64,000 nt of DNA from Amaranthus tricolor (taxonomy: Eukaryota; Streptophyta; Magnoliopsida; Caryophyllales; Amaranthaceae). Position numbers and translations under genes: made by a program. Positions 25,501 through 37,398 of the stretch are shown one piece after another (position 1 is the stretch's first letter; each line of letters starts with the position of its first letter). The stretch lies in NCBI RefSeq assembly GCF_026212465.1, contig NC_080047.1, positions 41,648,922 to 41,712,921 on the forward strand, read 5' to 3'. Under the pieces are notes generated by a model, which had not been told where the DNA came from, made no database searches, and saw nothing but the letters and a program-made list of their open reading frames with translations.

Positions 25501-26036
25501 TAGAAGAAATGTGGAGGCATCTTACTGCCTTAGAGACTCTAATAATTGAATACACTGCAACCTTAAAGTTGGAGTGGGAGGAAGATGGTGATTGTTATAG
25601 CGACAGCAAGGAACACAAAAGTGCAAAGGCAGTGATGAGGGAGGAAGATAATTATGACTCAGTCATCACTAGCTTTGATATGCCATGGATATTCCTTGCT
25701 CCCACACTCCGTTCCTTAACATTAGTAAGCTTACCAAAGCTGGTGAGGCTGCCGAGAGGGATGCATTGGTTGACTTCCCTCCATTCTCTGGAAATCAAAT
25801 TTTGCAACAATTTGGAAGAACTACCGGCTTGGATAGGTTGTTTCACGTCTCTCCAATCTCTACATGTTGAGAATTGCGGAAAACTGAAATCGGTACCACA
25901 AGAAATGTGCCAGCTCGCCTCTTTAGAACGACTTTCATTATATTATAACTCGGATGAATTGCGGGTTAGGTGTCAGAAGCCAAGCGGTGCTGACTGGCCA
26001 AAAATTCAACACATCCCCTTCATTGAAGTTGTTTAA
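22564..26036 (+). pseudogene. CC-NBS-LRR (CNL) disease-resistance gene with three frameshifts
   Basis: An intronless NLR, the class of intracellular receptors that sense pathogen effectors. Domains in order: Rx-type coiled coil from MDFSVALTL with VDDLLDEI; NB-ARC with P-loop GIGGLGKTTL, kinase-2 LLVLDDLWDD, RNBS-B SKILISTRS, RNBS-D CFSYCAIFPKDYE and MHD in CKMHDLIHDVA; then LRRs to a stop at 26034-26036. Three single-base shifts break the frame. One lies near 22995-23015, before LLNEEDLIIGRDDD. One lies near 23606, in an A run before the GLPL-like VPLAIRVIG. One lies near 25127, at CVFPQLKSL. Everything else aligns as coding, so the damage is recent or reflects base-calling errors in homopolymers. 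Taken at face value it encodes only a CC peptide of about 150 aa. Confidence 0.88.
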
Positions 26037-26227
26037 GCTAGCTAAGTTTATCACTAATATTTATATTTATGTTGTAATGAACAAGTTTAGCATTCTTTCC
26101 AATGTGCTCTTTTAGTTATTTTCTTTTGGGTATTACTCATTAGCCTAAGCAGTATGCAATGTAAGTTGTGATAACACAGGTGGTCAGTTTCTTCATTTAT
26201 AATAATTAGAGCAGTGCAAATGTGATT
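26037..26227. other. 3' flank of the NLR
   Basis: AT-rich and probably 3' UTR; nothing else is visible. Confidence 0.35.
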
Positions 26228-26312
26228 TCACCTGAAAATTCAAAATAATTAATCATAATCATACCTTAAAACTGAAATTGAAGATTAGAGGCTGAGAGAA
26301 TGAATATGCTGC
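26228..26312 (+). repeat. Segment repeated in inverted orientation at 38385-38459
   Basis: The stretch around ACCTTAAAACTGAAATTGAA and GAGGCTGAGAGAATGAATAT is the reverse complement of 38459-38385 with few mismatches. In both places it lies on the 3' side of NLR-like sequence, so it may mark an inverted segmental copy. Confidence 0.7.
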
Positions 26313-26335
26313 AAAGGACGACAGGCGCAGCAGGT

Positions 26336-26643
26336 GCAGGTGGTTATTGAAGGAGCTCCAACTACCGCAAATGCAACCCACTCAAATCATGACTGATAAC
26401 AAGTCGGCTCTCGCTTTGCCCAAAAATCCAGTCTTTCGTGATCCAAGCAAACACAATGACACAAACAATCAGATTGATCAAGTTCAGACTTTTAATATGA
26501 TGCAGAACTTATTAGGTGTAGTGAGGAAATCAAGTTTAAGAATTAAGGGGGGTGTTAAAAATAGAAAATCATATATTTTTTATAATTTTTTTTTTGTATG
26601 CATGAACATTAAACTGACATATTGAGGTTTGAAAATTATTTTG

Positions 26644-26646
<3 letters not shown>
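26336..26646 (+). mobile_element. Copia RNase H tail and start of a 3' LTR
   Basis: A frame reading WLLKELQLPQMQPTQIMTDN then KSALALPKNPVF matches the C-terminal RNase H region of copia polyproteins (usual form DNKSALAL.KNPVFH..TKHI). It is followed by a purine-rich tract AATTAAGGGGGG ending at 26552, then TGTTAAAAATAG, which looks like an LTR start. The remainder is lost in the AT microsatellite. A short dead fragment. Confidence 0.7.

Positions 26647-26696
<50 letters not shown>
26647..26696. repeat. (AT)25 microsatellite
   Basis: Uninterrupted AT dinucleotides, 50 bp. Confidence 0.97.
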
Positions 26697-26700
<4 letters not shown>

Positions 26701-27624
26701 ATGTTCAAAGGTTAACTGATCGATCACAGTATACCCCATATAAATTAGTTAGTGTATTATTTTCCATGTAAATAACAAGAATTTAAAATCTAACGGTCAT
26801 ATTTTACATAATTTTTTAAAATTTTCTTTTCATAACCAATTAATACCCCAGTTCCCAAACAAACCCACATCCCTCATCCCTGACCAGGTTAAAATGGATA
26901 CAGTGAACTGTAGTAGACCATTGGTCGCCTGATCCCGAAGGCATGCCATGGCCCTGGTAGGTGACTGGAGCCAACCCTACCTAAACATTACTTTCAAAAA
27001 AAAAGGAAAATTACACATGGTAGCATCGAACTTTGATGACAAGCTAGTGGTAGCAGTTTTAGAAGATTTTTCCACATGATAGCATCCAGTTTATGCATTA
27101 TCTAACTGCCATAGCATTTTTTGTTGAATTCTTGACAATTTCCATTAAACGAAAAGATGAAACTGACTATAGAAATGTCTGCAAGGGCCACTAAACAAAA
27201 TTTTTTTCATCTATACTCAGCAAATGTACACAATTACATTTCTCGAATTAATACACAAAAAGAATTTGGGGACAAAAATTGACAAAAAATTTCCTTCATT
27301 ACAAATGGAAACTCAATCTGTACTGTATAATCTACACTGACTTAGAAAACCCAGAAGATACAGCCTATATGCATTATTTCCTGAAGAACAAATTGGACAA
27401 CCCAGAAAAAATGAATTAAATCAATTTTTGGAATCTCGGATCAACTATTCAAGCTGGCATCAGGAGTAGCCGATAAATAATCAAGCTACTTTGCTTGCAG
27501 AACGCCTGCCTAATACGCGACAGACCAAGATGTCAATACCACTTACAGATAATATGTATGTATAAATATATAAATATATACGGCTTCTCTACAATATTTT
27601 CAAACATGCCGTACTAATTAATGA
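26697..27624. other. Intergenic sequence and 3' UTR of the EFR3-like gene
   Basis: No coding sequence. A phrase CATGGTAGCATCGAACTTT near 27017 recurs inverted-like and degenerate within the next 100 bp (CACATGATAGCATCCAG), suggesting an old small repeat. The last 300 bases before the stop codon are probably 3' UTR. Confidence 0.35.
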
Positions 27625-30600
27625 TCAACAACCGGCAGCTTTTAAGAAGTTGTCGTAAGGGCATGAAGTCGGAAGCTTGAAGTAATGTGGTTGTTGCTGG
27701 TATTCGGTGGCACATAGCATGGGTAGAGGACTAAATGGCGGCAATGTCTTGCATAGGGGAATTACTAAGTTTTCATCGAGGAAAGGATTTCCGGCCTGCA
27801 TCAAAGTTTTAACTTTTGTTCAGAACACAAAATCGTTTAGTTTCTTAAGAAGCTCTTCTGCGGAAAATTGCGAAATAGTTTGAAGTCAAAATATCGTATT
27901 TTTACCAGTGACTGAGGTGCGGGCCTTTTCTGTTCAAGCTCATCTTTTTCTACGCATAAGCTGATTAGGTAATCTTGCCGTTGTGCTGTCATTAAATTCG
28001 ACATCTTCTGCTGCTTACCCATCAAAAGAGCTTCACAGTGACTGGCCATTTCCTTGTAAGGCAAATCAGGGGCGGTTGAAACTGAGTATCTTCCCACTTG
28101 TTGAGCTGTGTCCACGACCTGCATGAAAAGAAGGGAAATGTTACTCGTATACGTAAACCATATTACAAAAAAAGGCTGCATCGTAAGCATACTGAACTCA
28201 TATTTCCCGCGTGGTAAAGGTGTAAAAAACGCGTTTTTGGGCCGTTTCGATTCTCGTACTTTCGACCAATGCGTTACAATAACCACATTGCTCCCATTGC
28301 CGATATTTCCCACATAATAAAGGTGTAAAAAAGGCTGCATTTTACGCGTTGTCAGGGTTTTCAAAAACAAAACCAATATTTCCCGCGTGGTAAAGGTGTA
28401 AAAAACGCGTTTTTGGGCCGTTTCGATTCTCTTACTTCCGGCTAATATTTGGCATTACGATAACAGCATTGCGCTGATATTTGGCATTACGATAACAGCA
28501 TTGCTCCCATTACCGCATCGTTGTGTCCGTTACACGATCACAACCGTTACCACATTTGAACTTCCGTTATAGGCCTAACATTAAACTCTACCACCCTGAT
28601 CTTGCTGCGTGAACGTATGGAAGGCAAAACTTTCTTTCCAATTGAATTTCAAATTCGATTTAATACGCGAGGACTTTGACATTGATAAACTTTAAAAAAA
28701 AATAGTACTTACTGATTCTAGAAGTTGGTTGACACTCAAGAAAGTGGCATTCTCTGCCGTCAGTAGTAACTCCGGCTTAGGCTTATTATCCATCATTGAA
28801 TCGTCATCAATGTTAAAGAACGGAATAGTCTGAAAAAGAAAACACAAAATCAAATTGGTCATCAAAATGGTTAGCCAGTAAATACGTATAAATCAGCCGT
28901 GCGGAGTCATTACTTCATCTTGGCATACACTTTGCCGAGAATCTAGTTCGTATATTTTAGAAGGATTCTCAAACATCTGGGCGCCAAGAGGACACACATC
29001 GTCCGGCAAAAATTCACTAAGCAATTGCTCCTTTACGGTGCACATTTCAGCCTGATTAAAAAATTCACAAGTCATAATTAGGTAGCGAGCATAAGCAGAA
29101 AGGCTCCGATTATCTCTTATCACTTGGCTAAAATTATTTTAAAAATATATATACGAAGCCCTTACATCCTTCATCTTTACGAGACTTTTCAGAATTTCGG
29201 AAGCAAAGGATTCCCTGGTTTGGTCTTCGGTGATTGTAATTTCTGATAGATATCTTGAAGCAGAATTATCATCCTCTTTGGACCCGAATTGTATTGAAGC
29301 GTTTTTATTAACAGCCTGCAATTTGCTATCTCCAACCAAACATAAAAATGGATCGAACTGAAAACCGAAAAAAAATCACATCAAACTCCTTCTTTAAACA
29401 CATATACTGGGTAAAATGAAACAAGTGATGGAAAATTTGAAATCGCACTCTTGAACACAAATTTCAACGATATGGCGACATAATTAAACTACGATGATAT
29501 TATGATATATACCAATTTATTGTTAAGCGTTGCCTTGGCACAAGAGACAAGAGAATGGATCTCGTAAGCTTTTGCGGAAAAGATGATCATTGCTGTTGCC
29601 AAGGTGAAGAGTGATCGGCAGCGTGATGGTGGAAGGGGACCTGCAGCATAAATAAAGAATTTGAGATGTGCACGAGACTTTGCTCCATATTCCCGACTTC
29701 TCGCTTTTCTCATACCCGTATTATAGTAGATAAAGTTGAAAGTTGAATAGGGAAGCACCAAGAAAAATCATCAAAAGAAACCAAGTCCTATCCTAAACTA
29801 AGAAAAAAACTCTTGCATCAAAGCGCATGAAGAAACACATCAAACATAAATTACCAGATGATCTTCGTCCTCGAACTTTAATCCTTAATCCAATGGAGCC
29901 AAAGATTTATAGTTCATTGGTTTCAAATTATAACAGATTGTACTTAAAATAAAATAGCAAATTAAATTATGTGCATTTTCGATTAATGGTAATGTGAAGT
30001 TGCTGATGATGTTTGCTTCCAAGGGTCAAGTCAACTGGAAACAAACTCCTTGTTATCACTAACAAGCGTAAGGTAGTGTACATCCAAATCCTTCATACCC
30101 GACTTAATGAGGTTGGACTGATGGGTAATGGAATAGAATGTTGATCCTCGACCTACTATCAAATAGAATATACTTAACAAGCATGCTTATATTACACATA
30201 ATTTTCAAATTATGGAAAAGTAAATTCAAAAAATTATCAAGCTCTAAAAAACGTCAAGGAATAAAGGAATACCTCCTTCTGCTAAGGAAATGCCACGTAA
30301 GGAAAACGAAAGCCGAAAGCTCCGAACAAGTGCCTCTTGGCTAGAACTCTACAAACAAAAAACAAAAAAGAATAGAAGTAATATTTTTAAAAACATGACC
30401 AAACAGCAATCTAAAGCATTATCGAGATAATGTTAAAAATATTAGGCCGTGACAATTCGTCACATAATTTCACCATGGCCCACTCGTGTGAACATGGGAT
30501 ACCCGTGGGCTTGAGCCCACAAACCCACGGGTCAAGTGCGTTGACTTACACATGCACTTGGTGAGGTTCATTGTTTCTCAAAACCATATAGTAGTAGGAG

Positions 30601-33600
30601 GATTAGCTCACCCTATATATATGCAAGTCAACTACCCACTATTTATCGATGTGGGATCTTGACTCACATGTGAAGCATTTTCAAAAAAAAAACAATAGCT
30701 GGGTATCACAAAAAACAGGCAAACCAGACAAAAAGCTTGAATTTTAGATCAGCATATAAAAACCTTTTTTTAAAGGAATCAAAGATGAAATATTCGTTGT
30801 ATATTCCTTGCCTTTTACATATTGCTCTTTTACTCATTTTTATCTTACTGCCTTCTTATTTATACTTTTGTTTTTACTTTTATTTATTTATATGTATTTT
30901 ATTTTTATTTTTAATCATTGTAATGGTCAACGTGTGTTGTAAGTTGCAGGCTTCCAGGTAGTTGCAGGTTGCACTCTCTTTAAAGATCTTTCTTGAGCCA
31001 AGGGACTCTTTGACCGCATTCTCCTTTATGGGTATGAGCTGCCGTCTTTCTTCCCTCTGATCATAGTTTTCTATGAGCGGGATACACTGGGTGTGATGAT
31101 GATGAAAGATGAAATAGTACAAATTACAACTATAGGATGGCTGCTTCTCTTCTCTGAACACGGTTAGTTTAGCATTTGCTTTCTAGAAATCGTGTGCAAG
31201 AAGAAAATGTGCCAAAATTCTGAAGAAAATCACCTTTGCACGAGAAAACAGCAAAACCAGGCTGTATGTATGAGCAATTGCCTCATAATTCTCAGGTGTA
31301 TTTTCGGGAGAGATTGATTGAGCCCAAATTGATGATAAAACAAGAATGATCTGACGGCTACTCAGCCTGAGCGAACTTCCTGCCTGTTTTTGTATAGTAG
31401 AAACGATTAGCATATACAAATTAACCTAAAACATTCAATCTTCATTTTTCAAATAAGACAAGAAAAAGGCGGAAATAAAGGAAACTAGATTTAACCTACC
31501 ACTTCTTTGTTCAAGTTTCCCAGAGAATTTCCCTCGGCTGGTACTACATGCACTGGGTTCCGGAGACTAGGTGCTCGGCTATAGGCTGACTTTAACCGAT
31601 TGAGCACCCCGTCATTATTGTTTCCGGCATCAAGAGAAATGTTCGCTTTTCTACCTGATTTGTCCTTGCGTAACTTCTCGAACAAGGCAGCAGAGGAAGA
31701 AAAAACCGAGACAGTTCTAGAAAGAGACCTCGGAATATGAGCAGCCTTTCCGGACATCGGCAGAGCTGAAATTTGACGAGGAGCTACCGAAGATGGCACA
31801 AGAACAACGGAGAATATACGGTGAGCCACAACTCTAGTTTCATGATCTCTGTGGACCATTGCCGGTAGCAACTGATGAAACAAAGCTTCTGGAAATGCCT
31901 GCAGAAGATCAAATAGAAAGATTAAAGATTCATAAAACAATTGGATAAACCAATGAAAAAAAAAGTCTAAAAATTTGCAGTTTTTCTTGCCTTGTTCTGA
32001 TATGACACATTCGGTAAGGGAGCAATAGCTTGTGCAGTCCGGAACACTGCTTGAGTTGTAGTCCTCGCAATAACTGTAGCATTTGAAATGTTTTCCAGCA
32101 TAACAGCCATAATATCAAGTATTGGACCTGCGTCTCCAGCCTGTATACAACGGTCGACACTTCAAAATTCTTCAATTAAAAATCAGAATGTCATATGACA
32201 ATTCTCTTTACGAAATTCTCTTTGATTAGAAAAAAGAAAAATTGTTCTGAATAATCCGACCTTTTGCCCATTCTTAGCTAATAATCCCACCTTTTGAAAA
32301 TTTTTAGATAATCCAACCTTTGAATACATTTTGTTGCGATTGGACCTTTGTTGCAAAGAACCGGTTGAAACCAGCCGGTTGAAACCGGTTCTTTGCAACA
32401 AAGGTCCATTCGCAACAAAATGTATGCAAAAGTTGCATTATTTAAAATTTTTCAAAAGGTGTAATTATTAGCAAAAAATGGTTATTCAGAACAATTTTTT
32501 CTAAAAAAAATAAATACAAGGTAATTATACTTTTTGGGTTATCTGCACGAGGCACTCATCCACTAATTCTTTAAATCTTCTGTTATATTTGATAACTTCA
32601 GAACCAAGGTTGGAATCATCAAGTGAGCTGTGTATGCTTTTGCGGAGATGTCTCATAATATCGCTTATAGCACCAAGCAAAGCAACCGAAGGATCGACTT
32701 CTGCTTGCTCAGCCAGGATTGTGGTTACTTCAATAATGTCTAACTGCATATCAGGTTGTTTAAGTACATTTTTATGATCCAAATGCTTGACCAGTATCGA
32801 CAACAAGAAGTGGGAGCTATGACCTGTGAATAGAGTTCCATAGAAAAAGCTTAATATAACTATCGTCTCGAGATAATTTGCAGAAAGGAAGGGGAATAGG
32901 AGACTATGTACTTGGACTCGGGCACTGATGTTGGGTACTGGTACTGTGGTACATGTTTAAGGGTCACATACATCTTAATATTCAATTTTACATCTAAAAT
33001 GTAGTGTCCAAGTGTCATACTAATGTCCGAGGGTCAAGGATCGGACACGGGTATGTGATGCAAAATGAAGAGTCCGAGTAACATAGATAGGGGACAAGTG
33101 ATATTTACCGAATGTTTCCATCACTGCCTGCATATCTTTCAAGATGGGACAAGCGACCCCATATTTTGGAGACCACAGACTTCCATTGTCAAAATAACGA
33201 AACAAGGCTTCAAAAACACGTCTTGTGGTAGTCGCCTCCTTGCCCAGCTTAGCCATGTTATATAGACAAACCCTGGACCAAAAACCAGGGTTCTGGGCAA
33301 CTTCCCTGCCAAAAGAACATATTTATATATATATGAAGCAAAAACGACAGCGCGAATCATCAAAAAGACGGGAAATAGTGAGGAAGTTTATGCATAATAC
33401 TTACTCTGTCACATTTAATTCTCCCTTGTAATTTATGACCCCTGACCAAGTAGGAATCCTTGAAATATCATTTGAAGCTGCGTCATAACCTGCTTCATTT
33501 TGCACTTCTTGCACCCATCCCTGCTTTCCCATGTCATCGTCCTCTGTGTTCTGTTGACGATCAGGATAGTTTTCCAAGACGACTGAAACAACCTGTTTCG

Positions 33601-34880
33601 AAAAACTGATTTGTAAAAAGAAAAACTATATATTTCTAATACTACTAGCATTGATAAATGATGAATCCTAAATGAGGACAGAGCCGTTCTTGACCCTAAG
33701 CAAGGTAGGCATTCGTTTAGGGCCCAGAGCTAGAAATGGCTCAATATCTGAAATTTTGGTTAATGTAGTACACTTGAAAACATTTACAGTTTATGATTAG
33801 TTCTTTTAATTATCATTTAAGAAGTATATGACACGCCTAAGCTACATTTATAATGATAATTATAACATATTCGGTCTTTCTCTGTTATTTTGCCAAACAC
33901 CCGTTAAATTTTAGAATCGACATTCTATAAAGAGGGCCCATTTCGTTCAGTTTGCCTAGGGCCCATAAAATGTCAAAAACGACACTGATTGAGGAACCAT
34001 ATCAAGATAGCATACCATACGTAACTGGTTTTGCACAAATATATTTAAACTTCTAATAATCATCTCAATCCTTAAAGAATGTGTAAGTCACAATTGGAAG
34101 AATAAGATGGTCTTCAGTAGTGCAAAAAAGATTCTTGCTCTAAATAGCACAACATTGAACTGAGATAACTTTTAAGCACCGAAAAGAGTTGAGAGTTGAA
34201 ATATGTACATAAGAAAAGAAAGTTTTCCAATTTACTTACATTATCAAATTCAGCTAGCATATGGGAATGTTCACCCATGAACCAAATCTGCAACAGAAAA
34301 ATGCAAGCACACAATTTAGCACCGACCTAGAAAGTACTCTTGAAAGTCTGAGGACCAAAAGGGCCCAATAATATGCCTTTTAGGGGAAAGCTTTTTGAGC
34401 AGAGGGCTACCGACTGTGCTATCGTTTGACATAAATTGCACAAAAAAACTAATTAATCATGAAAAATCACCATTGACGAAAGAGTCTGAAGTCCAGCTGC
34501 TCGAAGACGAAATCCCCTCTCATCCTCCCCAACTTCTTGTGCTAGCTGACAAATTTTTGGCATAAAGTCTTCTAAGTTGAAGATATAAGTCCCATCTTTC
34601 TGAAATCAAATAAACAAGAAACAATAAGTCAATAATGACATTACTATGAGTGTAGAGCTATGTTACTCGGACTCTTCATTTTGCTTCATGTACCCGTGTC
34701 CGATCTTTGATGCTCGGACATTAGTATGACAATTGGACACTTCATTTTAGGGGAGATATTGAATATTTAGATGTATCCGACACTTGGACACGTACCAATA
34801 TCCGACATTAGTACCCGAGTCCAAGTAACATAGGTGTAGAGCATAGTGAGTTTTAGGTAACTCCGGTAATTTACATGCAA

Positions 34881-34915
<35 letters not shown>

Positions 34916-37398
34916 CCAGAATCAAAATGAATCTTAACTATGGTGCAAACCTGATTATTTACAAAAACAAAAAGAGTCTGGCATCCTATAGTACGCAACT
35001 CATCCTGTCCCGTTTGATCAAGCAAAATGTGCATGATACTTAGCAAACTGCTCGCAAACAAAGGCCTGCAAAGTAGAATTAGAGGAACATTGAGCTAAGT
35101 AACCGAGTTATTATTATTTACATAGAACATCCATCTAAAAACAAATGTCGATATTTACAACAATTCTCGATATGGAGCTAACTAACCAAAGTTCTTATTA
35201 GAACATGAAATATATATTTTGAAGATGAAATGTTCCTGGCTTAAGACAGAAGATCTGTATGTGAGATCATGAGAAGTATCAGATAAGAAATATCCACTCA
35301 TGATTTACAGAATAGGATCTCGTAAATTTTTAATTTGTATGGAACAAGGAAAATAACATAATAACTATACAATACAACCAAAGAAGTCAAACAAGGGATT
35401 CCAATTTGGTTCAGACCAACATCCACGACCAAAGAGATATCAGTATTATTTGGTTTAATGGAAAAAACAAAGAGCTTACAAAATAAATTATTCTAAGAGT
35501 TATCGGACTCGTCTATAGAGCCTACAATAGTCATCAAATGGAGTCACCCAACTCAAAACAAACTTCCAAAAACTATTCAAAAGTCTATAATGCATCATCA
35601 TAGTCATCATCGTACTCAGTGTATCCTGCTCATAGGAAACTATGATCAGGTTTGGGGAGATTCCAAAAGACTTTTATACAAGAATGTGCCTATAACAAGC
35701 ATTCTTAGAATTCATTGTTAAATCTTCTTTATAACTGTGCATCAACGGTTTAAAGCGATCAGGCAAGAGACCCTTATTTTTCTGCAAAGTAATAAACCCG
35801 CCAAGACACTACCATGCTCCCCGTATTGGATTCTTGCAACACTCTTCAAATGAAGTAGATATCAACATATACTTACAGAAACACCAGAAGTTGTAGGGCG
35901 GAGGGCCCGCGATATTGAACCAAAGAAAATAAGTAACTTACATTTGATCTTTACAAGAGACCAATAATCTTCTGTAGATACACATAACAACTTTCACAGC
36001 ATTGATATTCTGATTTCGTAATTCTTTGTAACACCTCTGCTCAAGATTGTTGGTGATCTAACAACCAGAATGCAGTATAAAGTGAATAAGCAGCATAAAA
36101 AAACCAGGCAGCATGCAATACTTAAACATTAATATTATATTCCAAGGAAAAGGGAAAAATTTTCTCATACAACTGCTCATATTTGCAACATATTGCAAGG
36201 AAAACTATCCAGGTCATAAAAAAGATCAAATAATCTCCGAACTTCTTCAAACTTAATAATGTAAACCTAGAGGTGTTCAAAACAGACGCGATGACCCTAT
36301 ATTTACCCGACCTTGTAACCGAGCCCGACTTGACCCGACTTTAAATTTAATTTAAAATGATGTAAAAACCAATGAGAACACAAGACCCGATTTTGAACCA
36401 ACCAGAAACTACCCGAAATCAACTTGATGAACCGAATGAACACCTCTATGTAAACCGATGCTATAGTATTTTGAATCTCATACAAATTGATAAGAACATC
36501 AAATTTATTTATTTTTTTAAGTGGGGGGTTGAATTTGAGGTGCAGAAGAAGAAAATAGAAGTAAAACACAACAAACAAAAAACAGCTAGCCATCATATTG
36601 GCTATGTACTTAATAATGTACACCTAAACGTAGCAGTATGCACAGCCTTCCAAGACAGGCCAGGTGCATTACAGGAAGGGAAGGGGAAGTACAATCTCAA
36701 AAGATAAAGCACCTTCGGTACACGAAGCGGATTTTTTGCGGCATATTCACAAAGCTTTCCGATCATCCGTTCATTTGGTCCTTCATCCTAAGAAAAGAAG
36801 TATGGTAAGCAATTAAAATAATATGAGACATGATTCAAAAAGAACAGAGAACACATGACAGCAAATGTTCGATATATCAGCAAATGTTCTAACAATCAGT
36901 TCATCCTGGACTCCCAACAATTCATACTCACAACAACGACGACAACAATGCCAAATCCTTAATCACAAAATATTGGGGCCGGCTAAATTCCAAACAGTTC
37001 ATACTAAAAAACAGACACCAACACATTGCCGGCATATGACAATAGTAAAATACACCATTTCCCTTAAACATATATACCAGCAAGGCAGCAAACCCTCCAT
37101 TTGTTTGGGATTACGGCTTCGGCATTGTCAACTTAAAAAACCACTTATTTCATGACAATAAACACAAACAATCAAAATTAGTCAAAAGCAAAACAACAAC
37201 AAAAAAATAATGAAACGAATCAAAACAACAAATAATTAAATGCAATCTAACCTGGGTTTTGGGGAAGATATCAGCAATCAATTTCTTGTACCTCTTAACA
37301 GGCTGCCTAGACCTTGTCCTCAGAGCAGGGCAGAAGAAACAAAGACTATCACATGCTGGCAAAACTTGCCTTGATATAACCCCAGAAACAACACTCAT
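27625..37398 (-). CDS. EFR3-like / SEMI-ROLLED LEAF 2-like armadillo-type protein
   Basis: Nineteen coding exons: 37398-37252, 36787-36713, 36057-35942, 35065-34951, 34599-34471, 34287-34240, 33592-33405, 33305-33109, 32823-32531, 32140-31991, 31898-31500, 31383-31234, 30348-30273, 29640-29513, 29357-29166, 29051-28914, 28829-28713, 28118-27906 and 27795-27625. Phases agree throughout (3042 nt, 1013 aa). Family marks: N-terminal GVISRQVLPACDSLCFFCPA then RSRQPVKRYKKLIADIFP; FMGEHSHMLAEFDN; SLFTLATAMIIFSAKAYEI; FLPDDVCPLGAQMFE; GRYSVSTAPDLPYKEMASHC. Cysteines in the N-terminus fit palmitoylation, as in EFR3, which anchors a PI4-kinase complex at the plasma membrane; rice SRL2 affects leaf rolling. 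The exon 10 donor is GC (AACAAG|GCAAGA). A leader intron is likely (donor near 37810, acceptor near 37565). Intact. Confidence 0.93.
28200..28504. repeat. Intronic duplicated sequence blocks
   Basis: Within the intron 27906-28713 side, a unit of about 60 bp starting ATATTTCCCGCGTGGTAAAG occurs at 28200 and 28376 nearly unchanged, with a poorer third copy near 28305. Next to it a 32-bp unit (GCTAATATTTGGCATTACGA...) is tandemly doubled at 28441-28472 and 28473-28504. Part of this block resembles 52780-52870 in reverse orientation. Confidence 0.8.
32236..32501. mobile_element. Foldback MITE in intron 9
   Basis: The whole element is a near-palindrome. The outer arms read GAAAAATTGTTCTGAATAAT and its complement. 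The centre has a 25-bp perfect arm pair starting GGACCTTTGTTGCAAAGAAC around 32342-32404. Flanks TTAGAAAAA and TAAAAAAAA are a possible worn 9-bp duplication. Superfamily uncertain, perhaps Mutator-type. Confidence 0.7.
32904..33086 (-). mobile_element. hAT-type MITE, copy 1 (intron 8)
   Basis: Ends CTATGTACTTGGACTCGGG and GAGTCCGAGTAACATAG are inverted repeats. The 8-bp flanks ATAGGAGA and ATAGGGGA differ at one base, as expected of an old hAT target duplication. Same family as 34658-34833 but in opposite orientation. Confidence 0.75.
33679..33987. mobile_element. hAT-type MITE of a second family (intron 6)
   Basis: Termini CAGAGCCGTTCTTGAC and, complemented, CAGTGTCGTTTTTGAC. The 8-bp flanks AATGAGGA and ATTGAGGA differ at one base. 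The CAG start and 8-bp duplication are hAT traits. 309 bp, non-coding. Confidence 0.75.
34658..34833 (+). mobile_element. hAT-type MITE, copy 2 (intron 4)
   Basis: Ends CTATGTTACTCGGACTC and GAGTCCAAGTAACATAG. It is flanked by perfect 8-bp duplications GTGTAGAG (34650-34657 and 34834-34841). Internal sequence (TCCGACACTTGGACACG) matches the reverse complement of copy 1. Confidence 0.85.
34882..34914. repeat. Poly(A) tract in intron 4
   Basis: A run of about 33 A residues shortly after the hAT-type MITE; a likely spot for length errors. Confidence 0.95.
36268..36448. mobile_element. hAT-type MITE of a third family (intron 2)
   Basis: Perfect 12-bp termini TAGAGGTGTTCA / TGAACACCTCTA and perfect 8-bp target duplications TGTAAACC (36260-36267, 36449-36456). 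The interior repeats GACCCGA-like words. 181 bp. Confidence 0.88.

Noticed and set aside
29055..29128. Reading exon 16 of the EFR3-like gene from VIRDNRSLSAYARYL
   Set aside because: The splice phase is wrong there; the acceptor TTTTAATCAG at 29052 gives AEMCTVKEQLL in phase 0 and fits the family.
30880..31161. 93-aa minus-strand frame in intron 12 of the EFR3-like gene
   Set aside because: The family alignment needs the 76-bp exon at 30348-30273 instead; this frame has no recognisable features and no matching splice phase.
34747..35061. Minus-strand 104-aa frame with a phenylalanine run
   Set aside because: Only its N-terminal part is real (exon 4 of the EFR3-like gene); the Phe run is the poly(A) tract of the intron read through.
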